From: CAVZVW01 sp963778845
GTDB taxonomy: Bacteria; Actinomycetota; Actinomycetes; Actinomycetales; Kineosporiaceae
Direction of reading: 5' to 3'
Length of the DNA: 64,000 bases
NCBI GenBank assembly: GCA_963778845.1
Contig: CAVZVW010000005.1
Span: 186,001 to 250,000, forward strand
The notes under the pieces are model-generated. The model ran no database searches and was not told where the DNA came from. It saw only the letters and a list, made by a program, of their open reading frames with translations. Every line of letters starts with the position of its first letter. Position 1 is the first letter of the stretch. Shown piece by piece: positions 17,286-25,880 of the stretch. The translations under genes and the position numbers were made by a program.

Positions 17286-18470
17286 GTGACCGGCACGAGC
17301 ACTGACCCCGCGCGCAGGGGCACCCGGGGCACCTTCGAGCCCCGGGACCTGCTGCTCTTCGCCCTGTGCGGCGCCGCCACGCTCCTCGCAGGTCTCGCGC
17401 GCGCCATGTCGCTCGGCGACGTGGCGGCGTTCGTGCTGGCCGCAGTCGCGCTGGCGCTGCTGGCGACGCTGGTCGGGCGTGCGGTCGAGGCACTCGGGGA
17501 CCGCCTGGGGGCTGGTGCGACGGGCGTCGTCCAGTCCGCGCTGGGGAACCTCCCCGAGCTGTTCGTGTGCGCCTTCGCCCTGCGGGCCGGGCTGTACGAC
17601 GTCGTCCGGGCCGCCTTGGTCGGTTCGGTGCTGGCCAACGTGCTGCTCGTGCTCGGCCTGGCGTTCGTGGTGGGCGGCATCCGGCACGGCACCCAGCACT
17701 TCGGAGCCGGACGGGCCCGGATGATCTCGCTGTTGCTCATGCTGTCCGTGGCCGCGTGGCTCATCCCTTCGCTCACCTCGGCGCTGCACACCCCGGCGGC
17801 GGGCCACGAGTGGGGCCTGTCGGTCGTGACCTCGGTGCTGCTGCTGGTGCTGTTCGGGCTGTCGTTACCGGCGTCGGTGTCGCGCAGCCAGGACGCCCCC
17901 CTTGTCGAGGGGTACGCGGCTGCGCGGCTCGAGGCCCCCGCCGAGCTGCCGGCCGAGCTGCCGGCCGACGAGCCGGCCGAGCTGCTCGTCGAGGCGCAGG
18001 CAGGACAGCCGCAGTGGCCTCTGGCCGCCGCGGTCACCGTCCTCGCGGTGGCCGGCGTGGGGGCGGCGGTCGTCTCCGACTGGTTCGTGGTCGCGCTTCA
18101 GCCCGCCATGGCCGCCGTGCACATCTCCGAGGGCTTCGCCGGTCTGGTCATCGTGGCCATCGCAGGCAACGCCGTGGAGAACGTCGTGGGCATCCAGCTG
18201 GCTGCCCGTGGCCAGGCGGACTACGCGCTGTCGGTGATTCTCCAGTCGCCGCTCCAGATCGCCCTGGTCGTTGCCCCCGTGCTCGTCCTCGTGGCGCCGC
18301 TGCTCGGAGCGACGTTCACGCTGGTGCTCTCCCCGCTGCTGGTCGTGTCGCTGCTGCTGGCTGCGTTGATCGCCGTGCTGGTGGTGAACGACGGGGAGTC
18401 CACCTGGCTGGAGGGAGCCACATTGCTGGTGCTCTATGCCCTGATCGCGACCTCGTTCTGGTGGGGCTGA
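17286..18470 (+). CDS. CaxA-type Ca2+/H+ (cation/proton) antiporter
   Basis: This 394-residue membrane protein has about eleven hydrophobic segments in two halves. Each half carries the family's helix motif: SALGNLPELFVCAFALRAG in the first and AIAGNAVENVVGIQLAARG in the second, with the acidic residues that bind the cation. The halves are joined by an acidic loop rich in AELPAELPADEP, as in CAX exchangers. It would export Ca2+ or another divalent cation in exchange for protons. GGGAGGG lies 6 bases before the GTG. The cation is not certain. No gene here explains why it lies next to the amine operon. Confidence 0.88.
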   Translation: MTGTSTDPARRGTRGTFEPRDLLLFALCGAATLLAGLARAMSLGDVAAFVLAAVALALLATLVGRAVEALGDRLGAGATGVVQSALGNLPELFVCAFALRAGLYDVVRAALVGSVLANVLLVLGLAFVVGGIRHGTQHFGAGRARMISLLLMLSVAAWLIPSLTSALHTPAAGHEWGLSVVTSVLLLVLFGLSLPASVSRSQDAPLVEGYAAARLEAPAELPAELPADEPAELLVEAQAGQPQWPLAAAVTVLAVAGVGAAVVSDWFVVALQPAMAAVHISEGFAGLVIVAIAGNAVENVVGIQLAARGQADYALSVILQSPLQIALVVAPVLVLVAPLLGATFTLVLSPLLVVSLLLAALIAVLVVNDGESTWLEGATLLVLYALIATSFWWG

Positions 18471-18791
18471 CCCCTTCTTCCCTTGCCGCACAGGAACGCG
18501 CATGATCTCGGCGAGGGGACGCCGCCCGGTCGGCTCCCGGTGGCTCCTGCGCGCGCCCGAGTGTGGACGCGATGCACCGCCGCCCCTGACACCGCAGATG
18601 CGAGGCGGCGAGCGGGTTCGAGTTGACGAGCCGGGGTCCGGGCGGCAACGATCGCGGGCAGAGCGCACCAGGGCGCCTCCTGTCCGCGGCAAGCACCGAG
18701 TGCACCTGGAGCACGACCCACTCCATCAGTCGAGACCTCTTGCGGTCCCGACATCAGCGGACACGGGAACGCACCGCAGGAGGAGTCTGCG
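18471..18791. other. 321-bp region without a recognised gene
   Basis: Open frames here have no ribosome site or recognisable sequence, and I see no RNA gene. It probably holds the end of the antiporter transcript and the promoter of the next gene; only the ribosome site GGAGGAG just before 18792 is clear. Confidence 0.4.
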
Positions 18792-19625
18792 ATGTCGCAC
18801 GAGACCATCCCCGCACCCACCGAGCCTCCCGACCACGACAAGGCTGCCGCCGAGCACGACCACGCCGGCGACCACGACCACAGCGTGCATGTCGGTGACC
18901 CCGTGCAGCTCCCCGGGAACCCGAGCCTCAAGCAGCTCGCCGGGCAGGCGAAGGACCTGCGGCGCGGCGTCCTGCGCGGCGTCCCCGAGGACGTCGCCCG
19001 CTTCGCGGCCCACCATCCACGCGGTGCCGCCCTGACGGCGTCGCCTCAGGACCGTCAGCGCGTCGCCCTCCGAGACGCGCAGGTGGCACTGGCACGCTCG
19101 TACGGCTTCGAGGGCTGGAGCGCCCTGGTGCAGAACGTGGGTCGCGTGCGGGTCGAGGAACGCGACATGCACCGATGGTTCGGGGTGGAGCTGAACAACG
19201 AGGTGTGGGACCTCATCGACGACGGCGTCTCCCCTGACAGCCCGCAGGCCGACCGCGACCTGGTCCTGTACGGCGCCTACGCCTCGGCGCGCCACTGGGC
19301 GGAGGTGGGCACGGTCGCCAACCAGGCACGCGGGGAGCACCTGATCGCGCGGGCCAACCTGGCGGTCGGACACCCCGAGACGGCGCTGCGCCACGCCCGG
19401 CGATGTCTCGACCTCGTGCAGGCGCACGTCGACGAGATGGCCGACTGGGACGCGCCGTTCGCACACGAGGCGCTGGCCCGGGCGCTCGCGGCCACCGGCG
19501 ACCCCGTCGGCGGGGCCGAGCATCGGCGCCGAGCGGCCGAGCTCACCGCGTCGCTGGCCGACCCGGGCGATCGCGAGGTCCTTGAAGCCGAGCTGTCGCG
19601 AGAGCCCTGGTTCGGCCTGGCCTGA
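18792..19625 (+). CDS. His-rich protein of unknown function with ankyrin-protein-like N-terminal segment
   Basis: 277 residues with a strong ribosome site (GGAGGAG). Residues 12-35 are full of His and Asp (DHDKAAAEHDHAGDHDHSVH), a possible metal-binding stretch. Next comes LKQLAGQAKDLRRGVLRG through ARSYGFEGWSALVQNV, a pattern I know from the start of some actinobacterial ankyrin-repeat proteins. No ankyrin repeats follow. The C-terminal half is helical and looks TPR-like (ARANLAVGHPETALRHARR, then FAHEALARALAATGDPVGGA). No signal peptide is seen. Placement next to the cation antiporter suggests a link to metal, but the function is unknown. Confidence 0.7.
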   Translation: MSHETIPAPTEPPDHDKAAAEHDHAGDHDHSVHVGDPVQLPGNPSLKQLAGQAKDLRRGVLRGVPEDVARFAAHHPRGAALTASPQDRQRVALRDAQVALARSYGFEGWSALVQNVGRVRVEERDMHRWFGVELNNEVWDLIDDGVSPDSPQADRDLVLYGAYASARHWAEVGTVANQARGEHLIARANLAVGHPETALRHARRCLDLVQAHVDEMADWDAPFAHEALARALAATGDPVGGAEHRRRAAELTASLADPGDREVLEAELSREPWFGLA

Positions 19626-19642
19626 CCCGGCCACCCCACCGC

Positions 19643-19695
19643 TCGCCTTCCCCGGTCGCCTTCCCCGGTCGCCTTCCCCGGTCGCCGTCCCCGGG
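19643..19695. repeat. Four tandem 13-bp repeats
   Basis: Three exact copies of TCGCCTTCCCCGG and a fourth with one change (T to G) run from 19643 to about 19695, just after the His-rich gene and upstream of the acyl-CoA dehydrogenase. Such short arrays arise by slippage and may vary in copy number. Confidence 0.7.
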
Positions 19696-19794
19696 CCTGG
19701 ACTGCGCCTCGTCCTCTGGAGGGCAGCTGCGCCGAACCCGGCGTGCGAACGACAGTCACCCTCCAGACGTCGGGGGCGAGGGCGGGGTGGCAGC

Positions 19795-21033
19795 ATGGCG
19801 GGCATGACCATCGCGCAACCGGCCGGACCGGGCAAGGACGCCTTGCGATCGCCTGACGAGCTTCTCGCACTCGACGCGCTGCTGACACAGGACGAGCGCG
19901 ACACCGCCACGACCGTGCGCGCCGTGCTCGACGACCACGTGCGGCCGCATGTGGGCCAGTGGTACCTCGACGGCACGCTGCCGGTGCGCGACCTCGCGAA
20001 GCTCTTCGGCGACCTGGGGCTGCTGGGGATGCACCTGGAGGGCTACGGGTGCGCCGGCACGACCGCCACGATGTACGGGGTCGCCTGCCGCGAGCTGGAG
20101 GCAGTCGACGGCGGCGTCCGGTCGCTGGTGTCGGTGCAGGGGTCGCTGGCGATGTTCGCGATCCGTCGCTACGGGTCCGAGGACCAGCGCCAGGAGTGGC
20201 TGCCCCGGATGGCTGCGGGTGAGGCCTTGGGGTGCTTCGGCCTCACGGAGCCTGACTCCGGCTCCGACCCGGCGTCGATGCGCACCCGGGCCCGGCGCGA
20301 CGGCGCCGGCGAGCACGCGGACTGGCTGCTCGAGGGCACCAAGATGTGGATCACGAACGCCCCGGTCGCCGACGTGGCCGTCGTCTGGGCACGGACGGAC
20401 GGGGGCGTGCGCGGCTTCGTGGTGCCGACGACCGCGCCGGGGTTCGCCTCGAACGAGGTGCCCGGCAAGCTGTCGCTTCGCGCCTCGATCACCGGAGACA
20501 TCGTGCTGGACGGCGTGCGCCTGCCGCACGACGCCGTGCTGCCCGACGTGGTCGGTCTGCGAGGCCCGCTCTCGTGCCTGAGCGAGGCTCGGTACGGGAT
20601 CGTCTGGGGGGTGGTCGGAGCACTGCGGGACAGCCTGACGACCGCGATCGCCTATGCCACGACCCGCGAGCAGTTCGGCCGCCCGATCGGTGGCTTCCAG
20701 CTGACCCAGGCCAAGCTGGCCGACGCCACCGCCGCCTACGTCAAGGCCTTCCTGCTGGCCCTGCATCTGGGACGGGTGAAGGACGGGGCGGTCCCGGGCG
20801 CCAGGATCACCCCCGAGATGGTCAGCCTCGGCAAGCTCGACAACGTTCGGGCAGCACTGACCGTGGCGCGCAGCATGCGCTCGATCCTCGGCGGCTCGGG
20901 CATCACGGTCGACTACTCACCCCTTCGGCATGCCACCAACCTCGAGACCGTGCTCACCTACGAGGGCACCCAGGAGATGCACCAGCTGATCGTCGGCAAG
21001 GCGCTCACCGGCCTGGACGCGTTCGGCGGCTGA
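19795..21033 (+). CDS. gcdH: Glutaryl-CoA dehydrogenase-like acyl-CoA dehydrogenase
   Basis: This 412-residue flavoenzyme has the FAD segments CFGLTEPDSGSDPASM and WITNAPVADVAVVWAR, the tail ATTREQFGRPIGGFQLTQ, and the catalytic glutamate in TYEGTQEMHQLIVGKAL. ARYGIVWGVVGALRDSL is typical of glutaryl-CoA dehydrogenases, which form crotonyl-CoA and CO2 in lysine, tryptophan and cadaverine breakdown. That would suit an amine-catabolic neighbourhood, since cadaverine and delta-aminovalerate feed into glutaryl-CoA. ATG at 19795 or 19804 could be the start; the first has GGGGTGG upstream. It is convergent with the propionyl-CoA synthetase gene. Confidence 0.85.
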   Translation: MAGMTIAQPAGPGKDALRSPDELLALDALLTQDERDTATTVRAVLDDHVRPHVGQWYLDGTLPVRDLAKLFGDLGLLGMHLEGYGCAGTTATMYGVACRELEAVDGGVRSLVSVQGSLAMFAIRRYGSEDQRQEWLPRMAAGEALGCFGLTEPDSGSDPASMRTRARRDGAGEHADWLLEGTKMWITNAPVADVAVVWARTDGGVRGFVVPTTAPGFASNEVPGKLSLRASITGDIVLDGVRLPHDAVLPDVVGLRGPLSCLSEARYGIVWGVVGALRDSLTTAIAYATTREQFGRPIGGFQLTQAKLADATAAYVKAFLLALHLGRVKDGAVPGARITPEMVSLGKLDNVRAALTVARSMRSILGGSGITVDYSPLRHATNLETVLTYEGTQEMHQLIVGKALTGLDAFGG

Positions 21034-21110
21034 GCCGGACCCCAGCCGGTCGGCACGGCAGGCGAACCCGCCCGAGGAGGTCACGACGGACGGGACGCCG
21101 CGCTCGGGCT

Positions 21111-23025
21111 TCAGCCTCGTCGCAGGTAGGGCCGCAGGTGGTCCAGCACGGCGGCGTCCTCGATCGTGCTGGGGACCGCCGGGTCCTTCCCGTCGGCGAT
21201 CTCGCGCATGGTCTTGCGCAGGATCTTCCCCGACCTCGTCTTGGGCAGCGCCGGGACGACGTCCACCTCCCGCAGCGCCGCGACCGGGCCGATCTGCGCG
21301 CGCACCGCCTCGACCAGCTCCCGCTGCAGCTGCGCGGGGTCGGCGTGGATCCCCGGCCTTGAGCACCACGAAGCCGCGCGGCACCTGACCCTTGAGGTCG
21401 TCGTGGACGCCGACGACCGCGCACTCGGCCACGGACGGGTGCCCGGCGAGCACCGCCTCCATCGCCCCCGTCGACAGCCGGTGGCCCGCGACGTTGATGA
21501 CGTCGTCGGTGCGGCCCATCACGAAGAGGTAGCCGTCGTCGTCCTTGTAGCCGCCGTCACCCGTGAGGTACCAGCCCGGGAAGGCGGACAGGTAGCCCGC
21601 GACGTAGCGGTCGTCGTCCCCCCACAGGGTGGGCAGCGTGCCGGGCGGCAGCGGCAGCCGGATGCAGATGGCTCCCTCGCTGTTGGCAGCGCCCGGTTCG
21701 CCGTGCTCGTCCAGCACCTGGACGTCGTACCCGGGCACCGGCACCGACGGCGAGCCCGCCTTGATGGGCATCGGCTCCAGCCCGCGCAGGTTCGCACAGA
21801 TGGCCCAGCCCGTCTCGGTCTGCCACCAGTGGTCGACGACCGGGATTCCCAGGGTCCGAGAGGCCCACTGGTACGTGTCGGGATCCAGCCGCTCGCCGGC
21901 CAGGAAGAGCGTGCGGAGGCTGGAGATGTCGTGTGCGGCCAGGAGCAGCGCCTGCGGGTCCTCCCGTCTGATCGCCCGGAAGGCGGTGGGGGCGGTGAAC
22001 AACGCACTCACCCGGTGCTCGGCGATCACACGCCAGAAGGCGCCCGCGTCCGGCGTCCCGACCGGCTTGCCCTCGTAGAGGATCGTGGTGGCACCGACGA
22101 GGAGGGGCGCGTAGACGATGTAGGAGTGGCCGACCACCCAGCCGACGTCGCTGGCAGCCCAGAACACCTCCCCCGGGTGGATGTCGTAGATCTGCGCCAT
22201 CGACCAGTGGAGCGCCACCGCGTGCCCGCCGTTGTCGCGCACGATGCCCTTCGGCTTCCCGGTGGTTCCGGACGTGTACAGGATGTACAGCGGATCCGTC
22301 GCCGCGACGGGCACGCACTCGGCCGGCGGTACCGCATCCGGCCTCATCACGCTCGCCCAGTCCAGGTCTCGCTCTCCCATGGACGCCTCGAGCTGGGGAC
22401 GTTGAAGGATCACACAGCTGTCCGGCTTGTGCCCCGCCTGCCGGATCGCCTCGTCCAGCATCGGCTTGTAGGCGATGACCCGCGAGCCCTCGATGCCGCA
22501 CGAGGCCGACACGACGACCTTGGGGCGGGCGTCGTCGATGCGGATGGCCAGCTCGTGCGGGGCGAACCCGCCGAACACCACGGAGTGGACGGCGCCGATA
22601 CGCGCGCACGCGAGCATCGCCACGACGGCCTCGGGGACCATCGGCATGTACACCACGACGCGGTCGCCCTTGCCGACCCCGAGATCGCGCAGCACACCGC
22701 CGAACCGGGCGACCTGCTCGAGCAGCTGGGCGTAGGTGAGGGTTCGCTTCGAGCCGGTCACGGGCGAGTCGTAGATCAGGGCCGCCTGGTCGGCGCGGCC
22801 GCCGATGACATGGCGGTCCAGGGCGTTGAAGCAGGTGTTGAGCAGGCCGCCGGTGAACCAGCGGTAGAACGGAGGTCGGGCGTCGTCAAGCACCTCCACC
22901 GGGGCCCTGACCCAGTCGATCGCCGCTGCCGCATCGCCCCAGAAACCACGGGGGTCGGCGAGACTGCGCTCGTAGGCGTCGGCGTAGGCCCCGACGTATG
23001 CCCCGGTACCCGAGATCGTCGTCAT
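21111..23025 (-). CDS. prpE: Propionyl-CoA synthetase (frameshifted in this sequence)
   Basis: An AMP-forming acyl-CoA synthetase of about 637 residues once corrected. Motifs: the P-loop-like YTSGTTGKPKGIVRD, ASDVGWVVGHSYIVYAPLL, WWQTETGW, and the C-terminal PKTRSGKILRKT with the acetylation-controlled lysine. The start (GAYADAYERSLADPRGFWGD, then PPFYRWFTGG) resembles PrpE more than acetyl-CoA synthetase. At 21351-21354 a run of four C (G on the coding strand) should be three: before it the protein reads VPRGFVVLKAG, and after removal it continues IHADPAQLQRELVEAVRAQI to the stop at 21111. The product propionyl-CoA links to mmsA. ATG at 23025 is used; 23034 is also possible. Confidence 0.85.
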
Positions 23026-23127
23026 GGGCAGCATCGTCGCGCCTGTCCCCGGCCCGCGAAAGCCGCCGCGCGACGAGGTGCCCCCCGCGCGCGACGAGCG
23101 GGGGGCGGCGTCCGGCAGTCTGTGACC

Positions 23128-23541
23128 ATGCCCCTCGACCCGGCAGCCCTGCCCGCCGCCGCCGAGACGTTCCTGGCGCAGCGCCATCTCGCCACGTTCA
23201 CCACGCTGCGTGACGACGGCTCGCCGCACGTCGTACCCGTCGCGTTCACGTGGGACGCCGAGGCGCGCGTCGCGCGCGTCCTGACCAGTGTCGACTCGGT
23301 CAAGGCCCGCAACCTGGCCGGCGGCGGCCGGGCGGTGCTCTGCCAGGTGGACGGACGCCGCTGGCTCAGCCTCGAGGGGCCGGCGACCGTGGTCACCGAC
23401 CCGGCCCAGGTGCGGGAGGCGGAACGTCGGTATGCGCTGCGCTACCGGGAGCCGAGGGAGAACCCACGACGGGTGGTGGTGCAGGTGGACGTGGACCGGG
23501 TGCTCGGCCTGCCCGAGGTGCCTGTCGGACCCCGTCCATAG
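23128..23541 (+). CDS. PPOX-class F420/FMN-dependent enzyme family protein
   Basis: This 137-residue protein has a split-barrel flavin or F420 fold: FLAQRHLATFTTLRDDGSPH, VVPVAFTWDAEARVARVLT, SVDSVKARNLAGGGRAVLCQ and WLSLEGPATVVTDPAQVREA. This is the standard pattern of small actinobacterial F420-dependent reductases and biliverdin-type reductases. It is divergent from prpE, sharing a 100-base promoter gap. Substrate unknown; it is a different subfamily from the PPOX protein at 15002. Confidence 0.82.
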   Translation: MPLDPAALPAAAETFLAQRHLATFTTLRDDGSPHVVPVAFTWDAEARVARVLTSVDSVKARNLAGGGRAVLCQVDGRRWLSLEGPATVVTDPAQVREAERRYALRYREPRENPRRVVVQVDVDRVLGLPEVPVGPRP

Positions 23542-23622
23542 GCTGGCGTACTACCGACAGACGCGCGTGCCTCGAGCCAGAGCCCGGGGGCGGCGTGAAC
23601 GAGTGAGAATGGCGGGCCGAGC

Positions 23623-24054
23623 ATGGCGATCTCGTTCCAGGTGACCATGGACTGCCTCGACACGGCGGCCATGGCCGCCTTCTGGGCGGTCGCACTGGAC
23701 TACCAGCTGCAGCCGCCCCCACCGGGCTACGCGACCTGGGACGCGTTCGCCGACGAGGTGGGCATCCCGCCCGCGCAGCGCGACGCGCTGGGCGCGGTCG
23801 TGGACCCCGCCGGCATCGGCCCGAGAGTGCTGTTCCAGAAGGTCCCTGAGCACCGTCAGGTCAAGAACCGGGTACACCTCGACCTGAACGCCGGCGCGGG
23901 GATCGCGGACGAGGCAGAGCGCCGGGCGGCGGTCGCCGCACGCGTCCAGCGCTGCGCCCGCGAGGGTGCGCGGATCCTCGGCGAGCATGACGGTCCCACC
24001 GGGCACTGGGTCGTCATGGCCGACCCGGAAGGCAACGAGTTCTGCGTTCAGTGA
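23623..24054 (+). CDS. VOC/glyoxalase-like domain protein
   Basis: 143 residues with the VOC layout: VTMDCLDTAAMAAFWAVALD, RVLFQKVPEHRQVKNRVHLD, and GHWVVMADPEGNEFCVQ, where the final E-x-x-E-F region supplies a metal ligand in related enzymes. It is similar to the partial gene at 1-322. Members include glyoxalases and antibiotic-binding proteins, so no substrate is assigned. It is the last plus-strand gene before the minus-strand core block. Confidence 0.8.
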   Translation: MAISFQVTMDCLDTAAMAAFWAVALDYQLQPPPPGYATWDAFADEVGIPPAQRDALGAVVDPAGIGPRVLFQKVPEHRQVKNRVHLDLNAGAGIADEAERRAAVAARVQRCAREGARILGEHDGPTGHWVVMADPEGNEFCVQ

Positions 24055-24066
24055 CCTGCGGGGCCG

Positions 24067-24091
24067 CCGCCCGAGGGCAGCCCTCAGGCGG
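24067..24091. terminator. Bidirectional terminator-like hairpin
   Basis: An 11-position stem with one mismatch (24067-24077 with 24081-24091) and a 3-base loop lies between two convergent genes, 13 bases past one stop and 18 past the other. There is no T-run, but placement and strength fit a terminator for both. Confidence 0.55.
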
Positions 24092-24109
24092 GCCCGTGGC
24101 GGGCGATGC

Positions 24110-24676
24110 TCAGACGGCCTGCACCACGAGAAGCTCGACGACGCGGTCGAGGAAGGCGTCGACCGACGCCTCACGGTACCCGCGTGAGCCTCGCCTGCTC
24201 TTGAAGACGGCCAGGCGAACGGCATCCGGCGGCATCGGACGTCCCGTCGCGAACGACTCCTCGATCCGGCTGCAGAGGTCGTCGACGGCGTCGGCGTCGT
24301 AGGTCAGCTCCATGCCGTTGCCACGCGGGAAGCGCTGGCCGTCGGGGCGGGCGAGCTGTGCCCGCAGCGACTGCTCCTGCGTGCGCAGCTGGCTGCTCCA
24401 CGCAGCACTTCCGCTGCGCTCCTCCCCCCGTTGCTTCTCACGCCGCGCGAAGGCGTCCTCGATGCGGTCCAGGGCCGAGTCGACCGCGTCCACGTCGTAG
24501 CCACCGCGCACGAGGTCGAACCCGACCGTGCGCACATGCCAGGACGTCATGGTCGGGCCCCGTCCGGTGTCCTCGTACGCCATGCGGGCACGGGCCAGGA
24601 ACGTCTCGACCTGCTCGACGTCGTAGCCCTTGGAGAAGCGGCTCGCCTGCGGGAAGGTGTCGCTCACGGCCGCCAT
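24110..24676 (-). CDS. DivIVA-domain repeat protein
   Basis: 188 residues. It holds four short segments of the DivIVA N-terminal type, each with G-Y/x-x-x-x-V-D/E-x-x-L-x-R: RFSKGYDVEQVETFLARAR, LVRGGYDVDAVDSALDRIED, ELTYDADAVDDLCSRIEE and RGSRGYREASVDAFLDRVVE. There is no long coiled coil as in true DivIVA/Wag31. DivIVA motifs bind curved membrane at poles or septa, so a scaffold or septal role is possible, but this is inferred. It sits 55 bases after rlmN on the same strand, ending the core block. ATG at 24676 is chosen; GTG at 24667 is possible. Confidence 0.75.
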   Translation of the reverse strand: MAAVSDTFPQASRFSKGYDVEQVETFLARARMAYEDTGRGPTMTSWHVRTVGFDLVRGGYDVDAVDSALDRIEDAFARREKQRGEERSGSAAWSSQLRTQEQSLRAQLARPDGQRFPRGNGMELTYDADAVDDLCSRIEESFATGRPMPPDAVRLAVFKSRRGSRGYREASVDAFLDRVVELLVVQAV

Positions 24677-24731
24677 TCTGCCCGACCCCGCTCGCAAAGA
24701 CGCAGTCCCCGGGGGGGACGGCCGGCCGCGG

Positions 24732-25871
24732 TCACCGGGCGCCCGCCGCCAGCTGACCGCAAGCGCCGTCGATCTCGCGCCCTCGGGTGTCACGGATCGT
24801 GGTCGGAACCCCGTGCGCTCGCAGCCGTGCCACGAACACCTCCTGCGTCCCGGGGTCGCTCGCTGTCCATCGGGACCCCGGGGTCGGGTTGAGCGGGATG
24901 GGGTTGACGTGTACCCACCCCTTGCCCCGCTGCTCGAGAAGGCGACCCAGGAGGTCCGCTCGCCATGCCTGGTCGTTCACGTCCCGGATCAGCGCGTACT
25001 CGATGCTCACGCGGCGTCCCGTGACCTCGAAGTAGTCCCTCGCCGCATCGAGCGCCTCGGCCACGTTCCAGTGGGTGTTGACGGGCACGAGCTCGTCGCG
25101 CAGCTCGTCGTCGGGCGCATGCAGGGACAGCGCGAGGGTCACGGGCAGGCCCGTCCGGCCCAGCCTCGCCATAGCCGGAACGAGGCCCACGGTGGAGACC
25201 GTGATGCCGCGCGCGGACAGACCAAGGCCGTCCGGGGTGGGGTCGGTCAGCCGGCTCAGGGCGCTCGCCAGCCGGGAGAAGTTGGCCAAGGGCTCGCCCA
25301 TGCCCATGAACACGACGTTCCCGATGCGGTCGGCTGCTCCGGCCCGGCCGCCAGGGACCTCGCCACGGGCCACCGAGCGGGCTGCCGCCACCACCTGCTC
25401 CACGATCTCCGCCGCGGACAGGTTGCGGGTGAGGCCGGCCTGCCCGGTCGCGCAGAAGGGGCAGCCCATGCCGCACCCGGCCTGGCTGCTCACGCACACG
25501 GTGACCCTGTCCGGGTAGCGCATGAGCACGCTCTCCACGAGCGCGCCGTCGAAGAGCCGCCAGAGCGTCTTCACCGTCGTGCCACCGTCGCACTCCTGGC
25601 GGTGGACCGGGCTGAGCAGCGGCGGCAGCATCGACGCAACGAGCCCGGCGCGCCTGCGGGCCGGGAGATCCGTCATGTCGGCCGGGTCGGCGGCGAGCCG
25701 CTCGAAGTAGTGCACGGAGAGCTGGCGGGCGCGGAACGGCTCGTGCCCCAGCTCGGTCACTGCTGCCGTCCGCTCTGCGGCAGTGAGGTCTGCCAGGTGG
25801 CGCGGAGGGCGCGGGCCTTGCGGCTCGGCGAAGGCCAGCCCGGCGGCCGCGGAGGCGCCCACGTCGGTCAT
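24732..25871 (-). CDS. rlmN: 23S rRNA/tRNA adenine-C2 methyltransferase RlmN
   Basis: This 379-residue radical-SAM enzyme methylates C2 of A2503 in 23S rRNA and A37 in some tRNAs. The iron-sulfur cluster motif is CGMGCPFCATG (C-x3-C-x2-C). The SAM-binding GNVVFMGMGEPLAN and the late cysteine in DGACGQLAAG, which carries the methyl intermediate, are both present. EFRARQLS-type N-terminal sequence (HEPFRARQLSVHYF) matches the family. It follows cdsA with a 9-base gap, as is common in actinobacteria. Confidence 0.95.
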   Translation of the reverse strand: MTDVGASAAAGLAFAEPQGPRPPRHLADLTAAERTAAVTELGHEPFRARQLSVHYFERLAADPADMTDLPARRRAGLVASMLPPLLSPVHRQECDGGTTVKTLWRLFDGALVESVLMRYPDRVTVCVSSQAGCGMGCPFCATGQAGLTRNLSAAEIVEQVVAAARSVARGEVPGGRAGAADRIGNVVFMGMGEPLANFSRLASALSRLTDPTPDGLGLSARGITVSTVGLVPAMARLGRTGLPVTLALSLHAPDDELRDELVPVNTHWNVAEALDAARDYFEVTGRRVSIEYALIRDVNDQAWRADLLGRLLEQRGKGWVHVNPIPLNPTPGSRWTASDPGTQEVFVARLRAHGVPTTIRDTRGREIDGACGQLAAGAR

Positions 25872-25880
25872 CCGGCGGGC

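Noticed and set aside
15559..17493. Minus-strand open frame carrying the acidic 24-bp repeats
   Set aside because: Apart from the repeats it is antisense to the FAD oxidase and has no domain or ribosome site.
18600..18640. tRNA-like GGGTTCGAG segment
   Set aside because: No acceptor stem, D-arm or anticodon arm can be built around it.
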